Shown piece by piece: positions 1 to 9,879 of a stretch of DNA of 31,706 bases. Location of the stretch: the NCBI GenBank assembly GCA_039933635.1, contig JBDTNQ010000043.1, forward strand, positions 1 to 31,706, in the 5' to 3' direction. The translations under genes and the position numbers were made by a program. The notes under the pieces were generated by a model, which ran no database searches, was not told the origin of the DNA, and was given only the letters and a program-made list of their open reading frames with translations. This DNA comes from JBDTNQ01 sp039933635 (GTDB taxonomy: Bacteria; Acidobacteriota; Vicinamibacteria; Vicinamibacterales; SCN-69-37). The stretch's first letter is position 1; every line of letters begins with the position of its first letter.

Positions 1-2
1 AC

Positions 3-1844
3 CGCGTACCCGCCCGGTCCTGGTACGATCTGGCGCATCAGCTCACGCGCTGCGCCTACTTCGAACGCCTCGAAGACTGGACCCAGATCATCGCCATCGC
101 CGACGACGTCGACCCGGAACTCGCCAGACGACAATACAAAGCCCTACGGACGAGCCTTCTGTGTGCCAAGGCGCGCGCGCGCGCGCGGCTGGGACACCAC
201 ACCGCCGCGCAGGCCTGTCTCACCACCGCCATACGCGTGTGCCCGCGTGGCGCCGTCGACCCGCTCATCGTCCTGGAAGCATCGAAGGGCGTCTGCGAAA
301 TGCTCAACGGCGACCCGGACGCAGGCCGCCGGCACTTCGATCGCGCGCTCGCCGCATGCCGCGCCATCGGCCACCGCTATCACGAGCGCTGGATCGAACG
401 CACCCGGGACGCGCTCAACGGGGCGGCGCCATCACGCGCCACGTCGCCCCCTGCCCTCCACACCACGGAGGCCGCGCTCCTATTGACCGACGTCGCCACC
501 ATCCTCGGCGCCGGACACTCCGTCGATCTGATGGCCATGCGAACGATTTCGTTGCTCGACAGCACGCCTCTGCGTCCGCGCATCCACGTCGAAAGCGCCT
601 CCGGCTGCGAGTACCAAGCCATCCCGACCGCCACGACGGACACGACCTCCGACGGCGGTTTCTCCCTGCGCCTGCGCGGGTCGGATCGTCAGATCGCCAT
701 CACCGTCAGCGGCCGCCAGACCCTCGAGGAGATGTCGCTCCTCAAGAGCGTCGCCGACATCGCGCAGATTGCCGTGACGCGCACCGCCGACACCGAGCAC
801 GAGGACGACGAACAGAATCTGTGGCCTCGCGCGGATGTCGACACGGACGATGACGTCGTGTTCCGCTCGCCGCGCATGATCGAACTCCGGAAGATCGCCA
901 TCCGACTGGCCGAAACCGATCTCCCCGTGTTCATCACCGGCGAAACCGGCACCGGCAAGGAAATCTTCGCGCGGCTGATCCACGAACACAGCAAGCACCG
1001 CCGTGGCCCGTTCGTGCCCTTCAACTGCTCGGCCATCCCACGCGAGCTGATGGAAAGCCAGCTCTTCGGGCATCGTCGCGGCGCGTTCACGGGCGCGGGC
1101 GAATCGTTCCCAGGCATCATCCGCGCGGCGGAACGCGGCACCCTGTTCCTCGATGAGATCGGGGACCTCGACCTGGCGTCCCAACCGAAGCTGCTCCGCT
1201 TCCTCGAAAGCGGCGAGGTCCACGCGCTCGGCGATCTCCGAGCCCAGCGGGTCCCCGTCCGCGTCGTGGCGGCGACCAACGCCAGCATCGAGGAAGCGAT
1301 GCGCACGGGCCAGTTCAGACGCGATCTGTTCTATCGTCTCGGCGTGGCGCAGCTCGCCCTGCCGGCGCTGCGCGAGCGGAAAGATGAAATCCCGGCGCTC
1401 GTGTCGATGTTCGTCAAGCGGTCCGCCCGCGAGTGCGAACGCCCGGGGCTCACGATCGGTGACGACTTCGTCGCCGCGCTGCTCCTGTATGACTGGCCCG
1501 GCAACATCCGGGAACTCGTGAACGAGATCCGGCGCGTCACCGCGATGGCGGCCGACGGAGATACCCTGCGCGCCGCCATGCTCAGCCCGACGATCGCCGC
1601 GGCATGGAACGCCCGGCCCGTGCCGATCAGCGGAAGCGCGGGCGGGGGTTTCTTCGTCCGGATGGATCAACCGCTGGCGCGCGCGATCGACCAGGTGGAA
1701 GAGCAGTTCATCGAGCACGCGCTCAAGAGCACCGGCGGCCGCGTCGCGGACGCGGCCAACCTGCTCGGCATCTCCCGGAAAGGCCTGTTCCTGAAACGAC
1801 GCCGCCGCGGCCTCGTCTCGACGGCCGACGTCAGCACCGCCTGA
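3..1844 (+). CDS. sigma-54-dependent transcriptional activator (5' end outside window)
   Basis: An enhancer-binding protein that uses ATP hydrolysis to open sigma-54 RNA polymerase promoters. The frame is open to the window edge, so the first residues are missing; the first internal GTG (237) falls inside a helical, TPR-like region and is not the real start. In order it shows an Ala/Arg-rich helical N-terminal part, a possible GAF-like sensory region (roughly 480-800), the AAA+ domain, and a Fis-type helix-turn-helix near the C-terminus (about 1675-1810). The AAA+ domain has Walker A GETGTGKE (939-962), the sigma-54 contact loop GAFTGA (about 1079-1096) and Walker B LFLDEIGD (about 1144). There is no response-regulator receiver domain in the visible part, so the signal may be a ligand or protein contact. 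A (GC)8 run at 171-186 encodes alternating Ala/Arg. The activator role is clear from the motifs; the signal and targets are unknown. Confidence 0.9.
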   Translation, partial: RVPARSWYDLAHQLTRCAYFERLEDWTQIIAIADDVDPELARRQYKALRTSLLCAKARARARLGHHTAAQACLTTAIRVCPRGAVDPLIVLEASKGVCEMLNGDPDAGRRHFDRALAACRAIGHRYHERWIERTRDALNGAAPSRATSPPALHTTEAALLLTDVATILGAGHSVDLMAMRTISLLDSTPLRPRIHVESASGCEYQAIPTATTDTTSDGGFSLRLRGSDRQIAITVSGRQTLEEMSLLKSVADIAQIAVTRTADTEHEDDEQNLWPRADVDTDDDVVFRSPRMIELRKIAIRLAETDLPVFITGETGTGKEIFARLIHEHSKHRRGPFVPFNCSAIPRELMESQLFGHRRGAFTGAGESFPGIIRAAERGTLFLDEIGDLDLASQPKLLRFLESGEVHALGDLRAQRVPVRVVAATNASIEEAMRTGQFRRDLFYRLGVAQLALPALRERKDEIPALVSMFVKRSARECERPGLTIGDDFVAALLLYDWPGNIRELVNEIRRVTAMAADGDTLRAAMLSPTIAAAWNARPVPISGSAGGGFFVRMDQPLARAIDQVEEQFIEHALKSTGGRVADAANLLGISRKGLFLKRRRRGLVSTADVSTA

Positions 1845-1871
1845 TATCCGCGATCCGCGGTTCGCGCGCGT

Positions 1872-2744
1872 CTACTTCGCGTCCGCGATCTCGAGCGCCT
1901 GATCCAGCCGCACGCGCAGGATCGTGCCCGCCGGCAAGGAAACGTCTGTCCCGTCAGACGCCGCCATCGTGCCGCCTCCACCGACGAGCACGCCAAGCAG
2001 CGCGCCCTTACCGCCGGCCAGGATGCCGCCGATGATTGCGCCGACCGCCGCCCCGGCGCCAATTCTGGCGGTGTCATCCCCGAGCTTGCCGTCGAACGCT
2101 CGCGTGACAGACCCACGGAAGCGATAGGACCGATTGCCGATCCGAATCTCGTCGAACGACAACGTCAGCGCGGCGCGCCGATCGAGTTTGCCCGCGGCGC
2201 GGACCGAGCTGACAAACCCGCGCACGGTCGAACCAGCGGGCACGACCACCGTCTTGCCCGATGCATAGTCGAGCACCGTGGCGCCCTCGAAGCGCTCTTC
2301 GATCTTGGCCGTGGCGGAGTTGAGCGACGTCTGCAGCCGCACGTCGAACTCTGTGCCGGCCGGCACCGTCCCACCGCCGGTGGACGACGGGTCATCCTTG
2401 ATCACAGGATCGGCGGACACCTTCTCGCCCCTGGCCTTGACCCGCAGGGTTTCGAGGCGATCACGCAATGCCGCGTACTCGTCGCGCGTCACGCTCCCCT
2501 CGCGACGCATTTTCACCTTCAAATAAGTGATTTCGTCGTTGAGGTCCGCGAGGGACCGCGACACATCACCCGCCAGCGTGGGGTCCGTCTTCTTCAGCGC
2601 GTCCACCTGTGTGGAAATCTCGGACGCGGCCGTCTCGAGACGTGTCAGATCGGCGGCCGTCACGGCGCTCTGCGCCAAGCCGGCGGACGCCGACGCGAAA
2701 ATCGCCGCAATCACGAGCAGCACGAATGGTCGAATGGCACGCAT
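1872..2744 (-). CDS. exported protein with coiled-coil N-terminus and glycine-zipper C-terminus
   Basis: Unknown function. The 290-residue product starts with a signal peptide (MRAIRPFVLLVIAAIFASA, cleavage likely after AGLAQ). A helical, charged segment (about 30-115) rich in Leu, Glu and Lys follows and may form a coiled coil. A beta-rich region begins with VPAGTEFDVRL and contains VVVPAGSTVRGFV. These phrases resemble the pattern 'stable or tunable property with PaGt start' seen in TrbI/VirB10-like domains; this is resemblance only. Near the C-terminus is a glycine-zipper stretch (IGAGAAVGAIIGGILAGG) that could insert in or pack against the outer membrane, then a second VSLPAGTILRVRL strand. 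It is convergent with the sigma-54 activator and divergent from ispG (47 bp). Similar envelope proteins are common in Acidobacteriota. The gene call is firm; the role is not known. Confidence 0.75.
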   Translation of the reverse strand: MRAIRPFVLLVIAAIFASASAGLAQSAVTAADLTRLETAASEISTQVDALKKTDPTLAGDVSRSLADLNDEITYLKVKMRREGSVTRDEYAALRDRLETLRVKARGEKVSADPVIKDDPSSTGGGTVPAGTEFDVRLQTSLNSATAKIEERFEGATVLDYASGKTVVVPAGSTVRGFVSSVRAAGKLDRRAALTLSFDEIRIGNRSYRFRGSVTRAFDGKLGDDTARIGAGAAVGAIIGGILAGGKGALLGVLVGGGGTMAASDGTDVSLPAGTILRVRLDQALEIADAK

Positions 2745-2791
2745 GAGACACCCCTTGTTCGTATCTTAGTCGGCCGTGGCATCATGAAGCG

Positions 2792-4039
<1,248 letters not shown>

Positions 4040-4052
4040 CTCGCGAGAGCTT

Positions 4053-4101
4053 CATCCCCTGGTCCCTTCGTCCCCTGGTCCCTTCGTCTCCCTGGTCCCC
4101 T
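4053..4101. repeat. degenerate 8-bp tandem repeat (GGTCCCTT/CGTCCCCT)
   Basis: About six octamers alternate between CGTCCCCT-like and GGTCCCTT-like units, one of them with an extra base. The array fills the space between the ispG stop and the convergent M2 peptidase gene and runs into the peptidase stop codon. The same unit types form a longer array at 31573-31660. Confidence 0.8.
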
Positions 4102-5917
4102 ACTTCCCTTCCCATCCAACCGGCTGCCCCTTTATCTGATCGTCCAACCAGGCCTTGAGCGGCGCGAAGTAGTCGATGATCGCCGACGCATCCATCTGGC
4201 GCGATCCGGTGAGCGCTTCGAGCGCATCGGGCCACGGCTTGGACTGCCCCATCTGCAGCATCGCGTTCAACCGTTTGCCCGCTTCGGCGTTGCCGTAGAT
4301 CGAGCAGCGGTGCAAGGGCGTCGTGCAGCCGGCAATCTTCGACAACTCGCGGTGGAACTGGAACTGAAGAATGTCAGCCAGGAAGTAGCGTGTGTACGAA
4401 TAGTTGGCCGGCACGTGGTATTTCGCCCCGGGATCGAAGAACTGCTCACCTCGCGGCGATGGCGGCTGGATGCCCTGGTACTTCAACCGCAGATCCCACC
4501 ACGCCTTGTTGTAGTCCGCCGGTGAAATGGCGCCGGAGAACACGTTCCATCGCCATTGATCGATCAGGAGGCTGAACGGCAGGAACGCGACCTTCTCGAG
4601 CGCCTTCGACAGCAACAGGCCCGTGTCCTTCGACGCATCTGGAGCGCTGCCGAGCAGACCGATCTTGACGAGGTACTCGGGCGTGACCGAAAGTGCGACG
4701 GTATCGCCAATGGCCTCGTGAAACGCCTGATTGGCCGAATCCCGGAACAGAGGCAACTGGCCCTTATAGGCGCGCTGGTAGAAATTGTGGCCGAGCTCGT
4801 GATGAATAGTGAGGAAGTCCTCAGCCGTGGGCTCCATGCACATCTTGATGCGGAGGTCGTCCTCCAGGTCGATGTCCCACGCGCTCGCGTGGCAGACGAC
4901 GTCACGGTCAGGCGGCTTCACCAGCAACGAGCGTTCCCAGAACGTCGGCGGCAGCGGCGCAAATCCCAACGACGTGTAGAACCGCTCGCCCATCCGCACC
5001 ATGTCGGTCGGAGTCGTCTGACGCCGCTTGAGGATCTCGGTGAGCGAGTAGTCGGGACTGCTGCCAACGGGCTTCACGAGGTCGTAGACGTTCGACCAGT
5101 CCTGCGCCCAAATATTGCCGAGCAGATGCGCGGGAATCGGTCCGGCGGCGGGGACCGCGTCGCCGTACTTCTCGCGAAGCTTCATCCGCATATAGGCATG
5201 GAGCGACACGTAGAGTGGCCGTACCTGTGCCCACAGTCGATCGACCTCGGTGGTGAACGCGTCGGCCGGCATGTCGTACTTGAGACGCCACAGCGCACCG
5301 AGGTCGGCGAACCCCAGTTCCTTCGCTCCCACGTTGGCCAGCTCGACGAAGCGCTGGTAGTCACGCCGCATCGGGACGCCCACGGTCTGCCAGCCCTCCC
5401 ACGTGGCGCGCAACTGACGCTCATCGCGCGACGTCGCCATGATCTCGGTGATCTTGTTGATGTCGAGACAGGCGGCCGGTGTCGCCGGATCCGGGCACCA
5501 CTTGCCGCGGCCGTAGGTGGCTTCGAGGGAGGTCCCGAGCTTCGTCAATTCCTCGGCCTGGGCCGGATTGGCCGGTGTCACCAGATCGAGAGAGAGCTTG
5601 AGCAGGTCGAGCTGCCGGCGCGCATCGGGCGCCAATGAAACCGTGTCGAACTTCGCGGCCTCAGCCGCGTCGCGCGTGACCGCCTGGAGGAACTCGCGCT
5701 GGGCGCGCGCGTTCATGTCCTCCGTATCCGGCGTGATGTAGGTCGAATAGACCCAACCGGCCTGTTGCGACTCTCGTCCCAGGCGCAACATCGTGGCGTT
5801 GGCGCCGGCGAGAAATTTCGCGGCGTCGGCCGCGGTCGGGGGCGGCGGGCTCTTCCGGCACGCTGGGGCCAACACCAGCAACAATCCCGCTACCCAAGGT
5901 CGCCACTCCCTCACCAT
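4100..5917 (-). CDS. M2 family metallopeptidase (bacterial ACE-like peptidyl-dipeptidase)
   Basis: A zinc peptidase of the angiotensin-converting enzyme family, expected to remove dipeptides from peptide C-termini in the periplasm. The 605-residue protein has the zinc motif HELGH (His373, Glu374, His377) and the third ligand Glu401 in FHEAIGD, 24 residues after the second His, exactly the spacing of ACE. The start at 5917 is preferred over one 28 codons upstream because it opens a hydrophobic leader (WVAGLLLVLAPAC) and has a GGAG sequence just upstream. Cys20 could be lipidated, but the lipobox (A-P-A-C) is not canonical. The MATE transporter gene ends 16 bp upstream on the same strand, so the two are probably co-transcribed. 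The stop codon lies in the octamer repeat. Confidence 0.92.
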   Translation of the reverse strand: MVREWRPWVAGLLLVLAPACRKSPPPPTAADAAKFLAGANATMLRLGRESQQAGWVYSTYITPDTEDMNARAQREFLQAVTRDAAEAAKFDTVSLAPDARRQLDLLKLSLDLVTPANPAQAEELTKLGTSLEATYGRGKWCPDPATPAACLDINKITEIMATSRDERQLRATWEGWQTVGVPMRRDYQRFVELANVGAKELGFADLGALWRLKYDMPADAFTTEVDRLWAQVRPLYVSLHAYMRMKLREKYGDAVPAAGPIPAHLLGNIWAQDWSNVYDLVKPVGSSPDYSLTEILKRRQTTPTDMVRMGERFYTSLGFAPLPPTFWERSLLVKPPDRDVVCHASAWDIDLEDDLRIKMCMEPTAEDFLTIHHELGHNFYQRAYKGQLPLFRDSANQAFHEAIGDTVALSVTPEYLVKIGLLGSAPDASKDTGLLLSKALEKVAFLPFSLLIDQWRWNVFSGAISPADYNKAWWDLRLKYQGIQPPSPRGEQFFDPGAKYHVPANYSYTRYFLADILQFQFHRELSKIAGCTTPLHRCSIYGNAEAGKRLNAMLQMGQSKPWPDALEALTGSRQMDASAIIDYFAPLKAWLDDQIKGQPVGWEGK

Positions 5918-5933
5918 GCGTGTCTCCCGCTCC

Positions 5934-7271
5934 TCACGTCCATCCCTGCGCGCGGACCGTCCGCCCCGTGCGCCAGTGCCACGCCAGCACGAGCGCCGCA
6001 CCGATTATCGTCAAGCTCAGCGAGAGCCCCGTCCACAACCCGATCACGCCCCAGCCCCGGTTGAAACACAGGACGTATCCCAGCGGCAGACCGACGAACC
6101 AATGCCCCGCCAGATTACACAACATCGGCGTGCGCGTGTCGCCGATTCCCCGCAGGGCCCCGGTCGCAACGGCCTGGCACCCGTCGAACGGCTGAAACGC
6201 CGCACACAGCAGGAGCAGCGTGGCCCCGACGCTCAGCACCGACGCATCCTGACTGAAGAGGCGGAGCAACGGCCAGCGTGCGCCCACCAGGATGACGGCC
6301 ATCGCGAGCGACGCCGCGAGCGTCAGCGCAATCGCAGACCAGCCAGCGAGACGCGCCCCCGGCAGATCACCGCGACCGATCGCCTGTCCCACCCGGATGG
6401 CGGCGGCCGAACTCAGCCCGTATGGCACCATGAACACGAAGCTCGCAATGCCCAGCACGATCTGATTCGCCGCGAGCGCCACGGGCGAGATGCGCGCGGC
6501 CAGCGCCGCCGCCGTCGTGAACACGCCAACCTCGAGCGTGATTTGCAGCGCGGCCGGCACGCCCAGGCGCATCAACTGCCAGATCCGCCCAGCGTCCGGT
6601 CGAATCGGCACGTCGAACAACCCGCGGCGCCCGTGCTCGCGGCGCAGGATCACCACGGCCAACGACACCATGAGGCAGATGCGCGCCATGAGCGTGGCGT
6701 ACGCGGCGCCAACCGTGCCCAGGGCCGGTACGCCCCAGTGCCCGTACACGAACAGCCAGTTGCCCAGGGCGTTCACGACGTTGGCCAGGATGACCGCGAC
6801 GACGATCGGACGCACGAGGTTCATCGCCTGAAGGTACCGGCGGAGCACGGTGTAGACGAGCAGCGGCGGCGCCGACCAGAGCAGCGTCCACAGATAGGGC
6901 TGGAGCAGTCGGAGCACATCGGGATGGATTCCCGCGCGCGGCAGTAAGGCGATCGCGCCCACCCCGATGCCGCCCAACAGCACGGACATCACGACCGCGA
7001 GCCACAGCCCGGCAATCAGCCAGCGATGACAGTCGTCGGTACGTCCTGCGCCGAACGCTTGTGACACGAAGGTGTCGAGGGCGAACAGTGTGCCGATGCC
7101 CAGCACCATCACCGCGATGAACATCGACGACCCCGTGCCGACCGCCCCGATCGCGGCCGGGCCCAGGGGACCGACGAACACGGTGTCGATGATGCCCATC
7201 AAGACCCAGCCGAGCTCGGCCAGTACCACAGGCCACGCAAGGGTCAGCATCGCTCGGACGTCGGGAAGCAT
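5934..7271 (-). CDS. MATE family efflux transporter
   Basis: A cation-coupled multidrug/toxin extrusion antiporter of the inner membrane (NorM/DinF superfamily). The 445-residue length and about 12 hydrophobic segments fit the family. The first MatE repeat opens with LTLAWPVVLAELGWVLMGIIDT, containing the WPVV and DT pattern typical of helix 1, followed by VSQAFGAGR at the end of helix 2. The second repeat contains the matching IRVGQAIGRGD signature. The substrate cannot be told. It is the first gene of a two-gene unit with the M2 peptidase, separated by 16 bp; this suggests co-expression but no known pathway. It ends the leftward run that begins near 7271, where 43 bp separate it from the DUF523-DUF1722 gene. 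Confidence 0.93.
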   Translation of the reverse strand: MLPDVRAMLTLAWPVVLAELGWVLMGIIDTVFVGPLGPAAIGAVGTGSSMFIAVMVLGIGTLFALDTFVSQAFGAGRTDDCHRWLIAGLWLAVVMSVLLGGIGVGAIALLPRAGIHPDVLRLLQPYLWTLLWSAPPLLVYTVLRRYLQAMNLVRPIVVAVILANVVNALGNWLFVYGHWGVPALGTVGAAYATLMARICLMVSLAVVILRREHGRRGLFDVPIRPDAGRIWQLMRLGVPAALQITLEVGVFTTAAALAARISPVALAANQIVLGIASFVFMVPYGLSSAAAIRVGQAIGRGDLPGARLAGWSAIALTLAASLAMAVILVGARWPLLRLFSQDASVLSVGATLLLLCAAFQPFDGCQAVATGALRGIGDTRTPMLCNLAGHWFVGLPLGYVLCFNRGWGVIGLWTGLSLSLTIIGAALVLAWHWRTGRTVRAQGWT

Positions 7272-7314
7272 CAGAGATTCTAGGCTGACCGCTGAGCGCC
7301 GGTGGCTCGGGGAC

Positions 7315-8256
7315 CTAGACGTGGTTCCGCAGCGCGAGCTCGCGCGGATGTGGATCGAGATAGACCTGCCCGGCCAGGTATTCGATGCCCAGGTGCCGCA
7401 CGTGATGCCGGATCAGCGTGATCGGCACGATCAGCGGCAGCAGACCCTGGCGGTAGTCCTCAATGCACGCCAGCAGTTCGTCACGCGAGGCTTCATCGAG
7501 GGGTCCGCGGAAGTAGCCGACCATGTGCATCAGCACGTTGGTGTGCTTCCGTCGCGTGGCCATCGTCGCGAGGGCGGCCATGAACTCGTGCTCGTAGCGC
7601 TCGCGCAGCGCCGCGCGGGCGATTCCCTTGCCGCCCGCGACGAGGCGGCCGATCTCGCGGTAGGCATCGACCGAGTGTGACAGCAGAACGAGCTTGTGCG
7701 CCGTGTGGAACGCCACCACCTGCCCCATCGTCCAGCGCGACGAGAACAGGGTCTTGAGACGACGGTAGGCGAACACGCGCTCGATGAAGTTCTCGCGCAG
7801 CGCGGGATCGATGAGCCGGCCTTCGTCCTCGATCGGCAGGTGCGGAAAGCGCTCCTGCAGGGCGGTCGTGTACAGGCCCTGGCCGTCTCGTGCCGGTGGG
7901 CCGTCGCCGTCGTACACTTTCACGCGCGTCAGACCGCAGCTGGGCGAGTCCTTTTTGACGATGTAGCCGTCGAGATCATCGGCTGCCAGGTCCGAGACGC
8001 GTCGCTGCGCATAGCGGCGCATTCCGTCGGTGTGATCCTCGCCTGACTTCATGATCATCCGGACATCGCTGCCGCGGCGGATCAACCGGAGCGTCTCGCG
8101 CGGCGTCCCGAGCCCCAGCTCGACCTCGGGACACACGGACACGAACCGGGCGTGCGGCGCCAGCGTCTCGACGACGAACGTATCCCGTTTGTGGCCGCCA
8201 TCGAAGCGAACCTTGCGACCGAGCAGACAGGAGGAGACGCCGATGACGATTGACAT
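7315..8256 (-). CDS. DUF523-DUF1722 fusion protein (TudS/YbgA-like)
   Basis: Residues 1 to about 160 match DUF523, the family of the [4Fe-4S]-dependent thiouracil desulfurase TudS. Residues from about 190 to 313 match DUF1722 (YbgA). Three conserved cysteines that fit cluster ligands are seen: Cys10 in VSSCLLG, Cys42 in SVCPEVELG and Cys107 in KDSPSCGLT. The start at 8256 was chosen because DUF523 proteins begin a few residues before SSCLLG; the frame stays open far upstream, but that part is the shadow of the gene at 8374. No clear Shine-Dalgarno sequence precedes it. Fusions of the two domains are known in other bacteria. Sulfur removal from thiolated bases is an inference from TudS; the DUF1722 function is unknown. 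Confidence 0.88.
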   Translation of the reverse strand: MSIVIGVSSCLLGRKVRFDGGHKRDTFVVETLAPHARFVSVCPEVELGLGTPRETLRLIRRGSDVRMIMKSGEDHTDGMRRYAQRRVSDLAADDLDGYIVKKDSPSCGLTRVKVYDGDGPPARDGQGLYTTALQERFPHLPIEDEGRLIDPALRENFIERVFAYRRLKTLFSSRWTMGQVVAFHTAHKLVLLSHSVDAYREIGRLVAGGKGIARAALRERYEHEFMAALATMATRRKHTNVLMHMVGYFRGPLDEASRDELLACIEDYRQGLLPLIVPITLIRHHVRHLGIEYLAGQVYLDPHPRELALRNHV

Positions 8257-8373
8257 GTATGCGTCGATTCGACCGTGCAGGAACGGGCAACGGCGTGCAC
8301 CGTGCCGCCCGGGTAACGGTTCCTGCCGGCTGGACACTAGAATACCGAGAACCCACTTGTTCTGGAGGCAACC

Positions 8374-9354
8374 ATGAAACGCAATGTCATCGCCGCGCTC
8401 GTCTGTACCGCGCTGGCCGTTCCAGCCCTGCGAGCCGACGTGAAGACGCGCGAGAAGACGACGTTCGCGCTCGAAGGGGTCATGGGCGGGATCGTCCGCA
8501 CCTTTGGCGGCAAGGCCGCGAAGGAGGGCATCACCTCCGACGTCGCGCTGAAGGGGGACCGCAAGTTGTCCATCAGTGATGTCGGCGGCGGGCAGATCAT
8601 CGACCTGCACGAGCAGAAGGTCTACACGCTGGACGTCAAGAAGAAGGAATACAAGGTCCAGACCTTCGCGGAGATTCGCGCCGCGTTCGAGAAGGCAAAA
8701 GCCGACGCCGAGAAGCAGGCGAAGGACGTGAAGCCCGAGGACAAAGAGAAGGCGGACCAGGCGGCCAAGCAGATGGAGTTCGAGATCAACGTGAAGAAGA
8801 CCGGCGAGAAGAAGAGCCTGGCCGGCTACGACACGGAGGAAGTCGTGGTGACGGTCACCGGCCACGAGAAGGGCAAGTCGCTCGACGAGAGTGGTGGGTT
8901 CGTGATGACGAGCGACCTGTGGATGGCGCCCAAGATCGCGGCCCTCGACGAACTCGGGCAGTTCCAATTGAAATACATGCGCGCGGTCTACGGCGAATCG
9001 TTCGTGGCGGACATGCAACAGATGGCCGCCGTGATGGCGATGTACCCGTCGTTCAAGACCATGGCGACGCAGATGCAGACGGAAGGCCAGAAGATGCAGG
9101 GCACGCCGATCTCGAGCACGGTCGTGTTCGAGGCCGTGAAGAGCGCGGAACAGATGAAGGCCGCCGACTCGCAGAAGGACTCCGGTGGCGGCGGCGGATT
9201 GGGCGGGATGCTCGGTAAGAAACTGATGGGCAACCGCGCTCAGCCCACGCAGCGGGCCAAAGTCATGACGACCACGCACGACATGCTGTCCGTGGCCACG
9301 ACGGTGTCAGCGGCTGATGTCGCGATGCCGGACGGGTATAAGGAGAAGAAGTGA
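8374..9354 (+). CDS. exported protein of unknown function
   Basis: A 326-residue protein with a clear signal peptide (MKRNVIAALVCTALAVPALRA). The mature part begins with beta-rich sequence, passes a Lys/Glu/Ala-rich helix (about 105-140) and continues into a second beta domain with the phrase SLAGYDTEEVVVTVTG. This layout (a substrate-like 'conversion to property, then state of the metal/iron' body) resembles the DUF4412-type exported proteins, although I cannot confirm it without a profile search. A Gly-rich turn (SGGGGGLGGMLG) lies near the C-terminus. The ATG follows a good ribosome site (TGGAGG, about 8 bp upstream). It is divergent from the DUF523 gene (117 bp between) and convergent with the cyclophilin gene, only 6 bp away. 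Confidence 0.8.
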   Translation: MKRNVIAALVCTALAVPALRADVKTREKTTFALEGVMGGIVRTFGGKAAKEGITSDVALKGDRKLSISDVGGGQIIDLHEQKVYTLDVKKKEYKVQTFAEIRAAFEKAKADAEKQAKDVKPEDKEKADQAAKQMEFEINVKKTGEKKSLAGYDTEEVVVTVTGHEKGKSLDESGGFVMTSDLWMAPKIAALDELGQFQLKYMRAVYGESFVADMQQMAAVMAMYPSFKTMATQMQTEGQKMQGTPISSTVVFEAVKSAEQMKAADSQKDSGGGGGLGGMLGKKLMGNRAQPTQRAKVMTTTHDMLSVATTVSAADVAMPDGYKEKK

Positions 9355-9360
9355 CCATCG

Positions 9361-9876
9361 TCAGTCCTTCCGCTCAATCCAGACCCGGTTCATCACCACC
9401 GGTGTCACGGGCCGATCCTGCGGTCCGGTCTTGACCTTCCCGATCTTCTCGACGACATCCAGTCCTTCGACCACGGCGCCGAACACGGAATGGCGGCGAT
9501 CGAGGTGGGGCGTCGGGCCGAGCGTCACGAAAAACTGGCTGCCGTTGGTGTTCGGGCCGGCGTTGGCCATCGACAGGATGCCGACGCGATCGTGCCGCAG
9601 ATCAGGATGGAACTCATCTTCGAACTGGAAGCCCGGGCCACCATAGCCTTGGCCGAGCGGATCGCCGCCCTGAATCACGAAGCCGTCGATGACGCGGTGG
9701 AAGACGATGCCATCGTAGAACGGCTTCTTGCTCTTCTCGCCCGTCTTCGGGTGGGTCCACTCTTTCGAACCCTCCGCGAGACCGGCAAAGACGCCGACCG
9801 TTTTGGGGGTCTTGCTCTCGAACAATTCCGCGGTGAAGTTCCCGAGTGTCGTCTCGAAATGCGCGTAAACAGGCAT
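9361..9876 (-). CDS. cyclophilin-type peptidyl-prolyl cis-trans isomerase
   Basis: Accelerates proline isomerisation during protein folding. The 171-residue single-domain protein has no signal peptide, so it should act in the cytoplasm. The active-site block FHRVIDGFVIQGGDP carries the catalytic Arg, and the NTNGSQFFVT and HLDRRHSVFG blocks that shape the substrate pocket are complete. It is immediately downstream of the TPR lipoprotein gene (3-4 bp between stop and start), so the two are probably one transcript. It contrasts with the second cyclophilin at 20778-21344, which is exported and has a changed active site. Confidence 0.95.
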   Translation of the reverse strand: MPVYAHFETTLGNFTAELFESKTPKTVGVFAGLAEGSKEWTHPKTGEKSKKPFYDGIVFHRVIDGFVIQGGDPLGQGYGGPGFQFEDEFHPDLRHDRVGILSMANAGPNTNGSQFFVTLGPTPHLDRRHSVFGAVVEGLDVVEKIGKVKTGPQDRPVTPVVMNRVWIERKD

Positions 9877-9879
9877 GCC

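Noticed and set aside
480..1718. A 412-codon open frame on the minus strand opposite the sigma-54 activator
   Set aside because: Shadow of the activator gene; the product lacks domains and is rich in Arg, Gly and Asp as expected for antisense frames in GC-rich DNA.
1848..1860. Small hairpin CCGCG-ATC-CGCGG after the sigma-54 activator gene
   Set aside because: Only 5 bp of stem with no T-run; common by chance at this GC content.
5793..6947. A 384-codon open frame on the plus strand
   Set aside because: Opposite the MATE transporter and the M2 peptidase start; its product is highly basic low-complexity sequence with no domain.
8257..9279. N-terminal extension of the DUF523-DUF1722 frame, adding about 340 residues
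   Set aside because: It runs antisense to the exported protein gene at 8374-9354, which has a signal peptide and a ribosome site; DUF523 proteins start just before SSCLLG.
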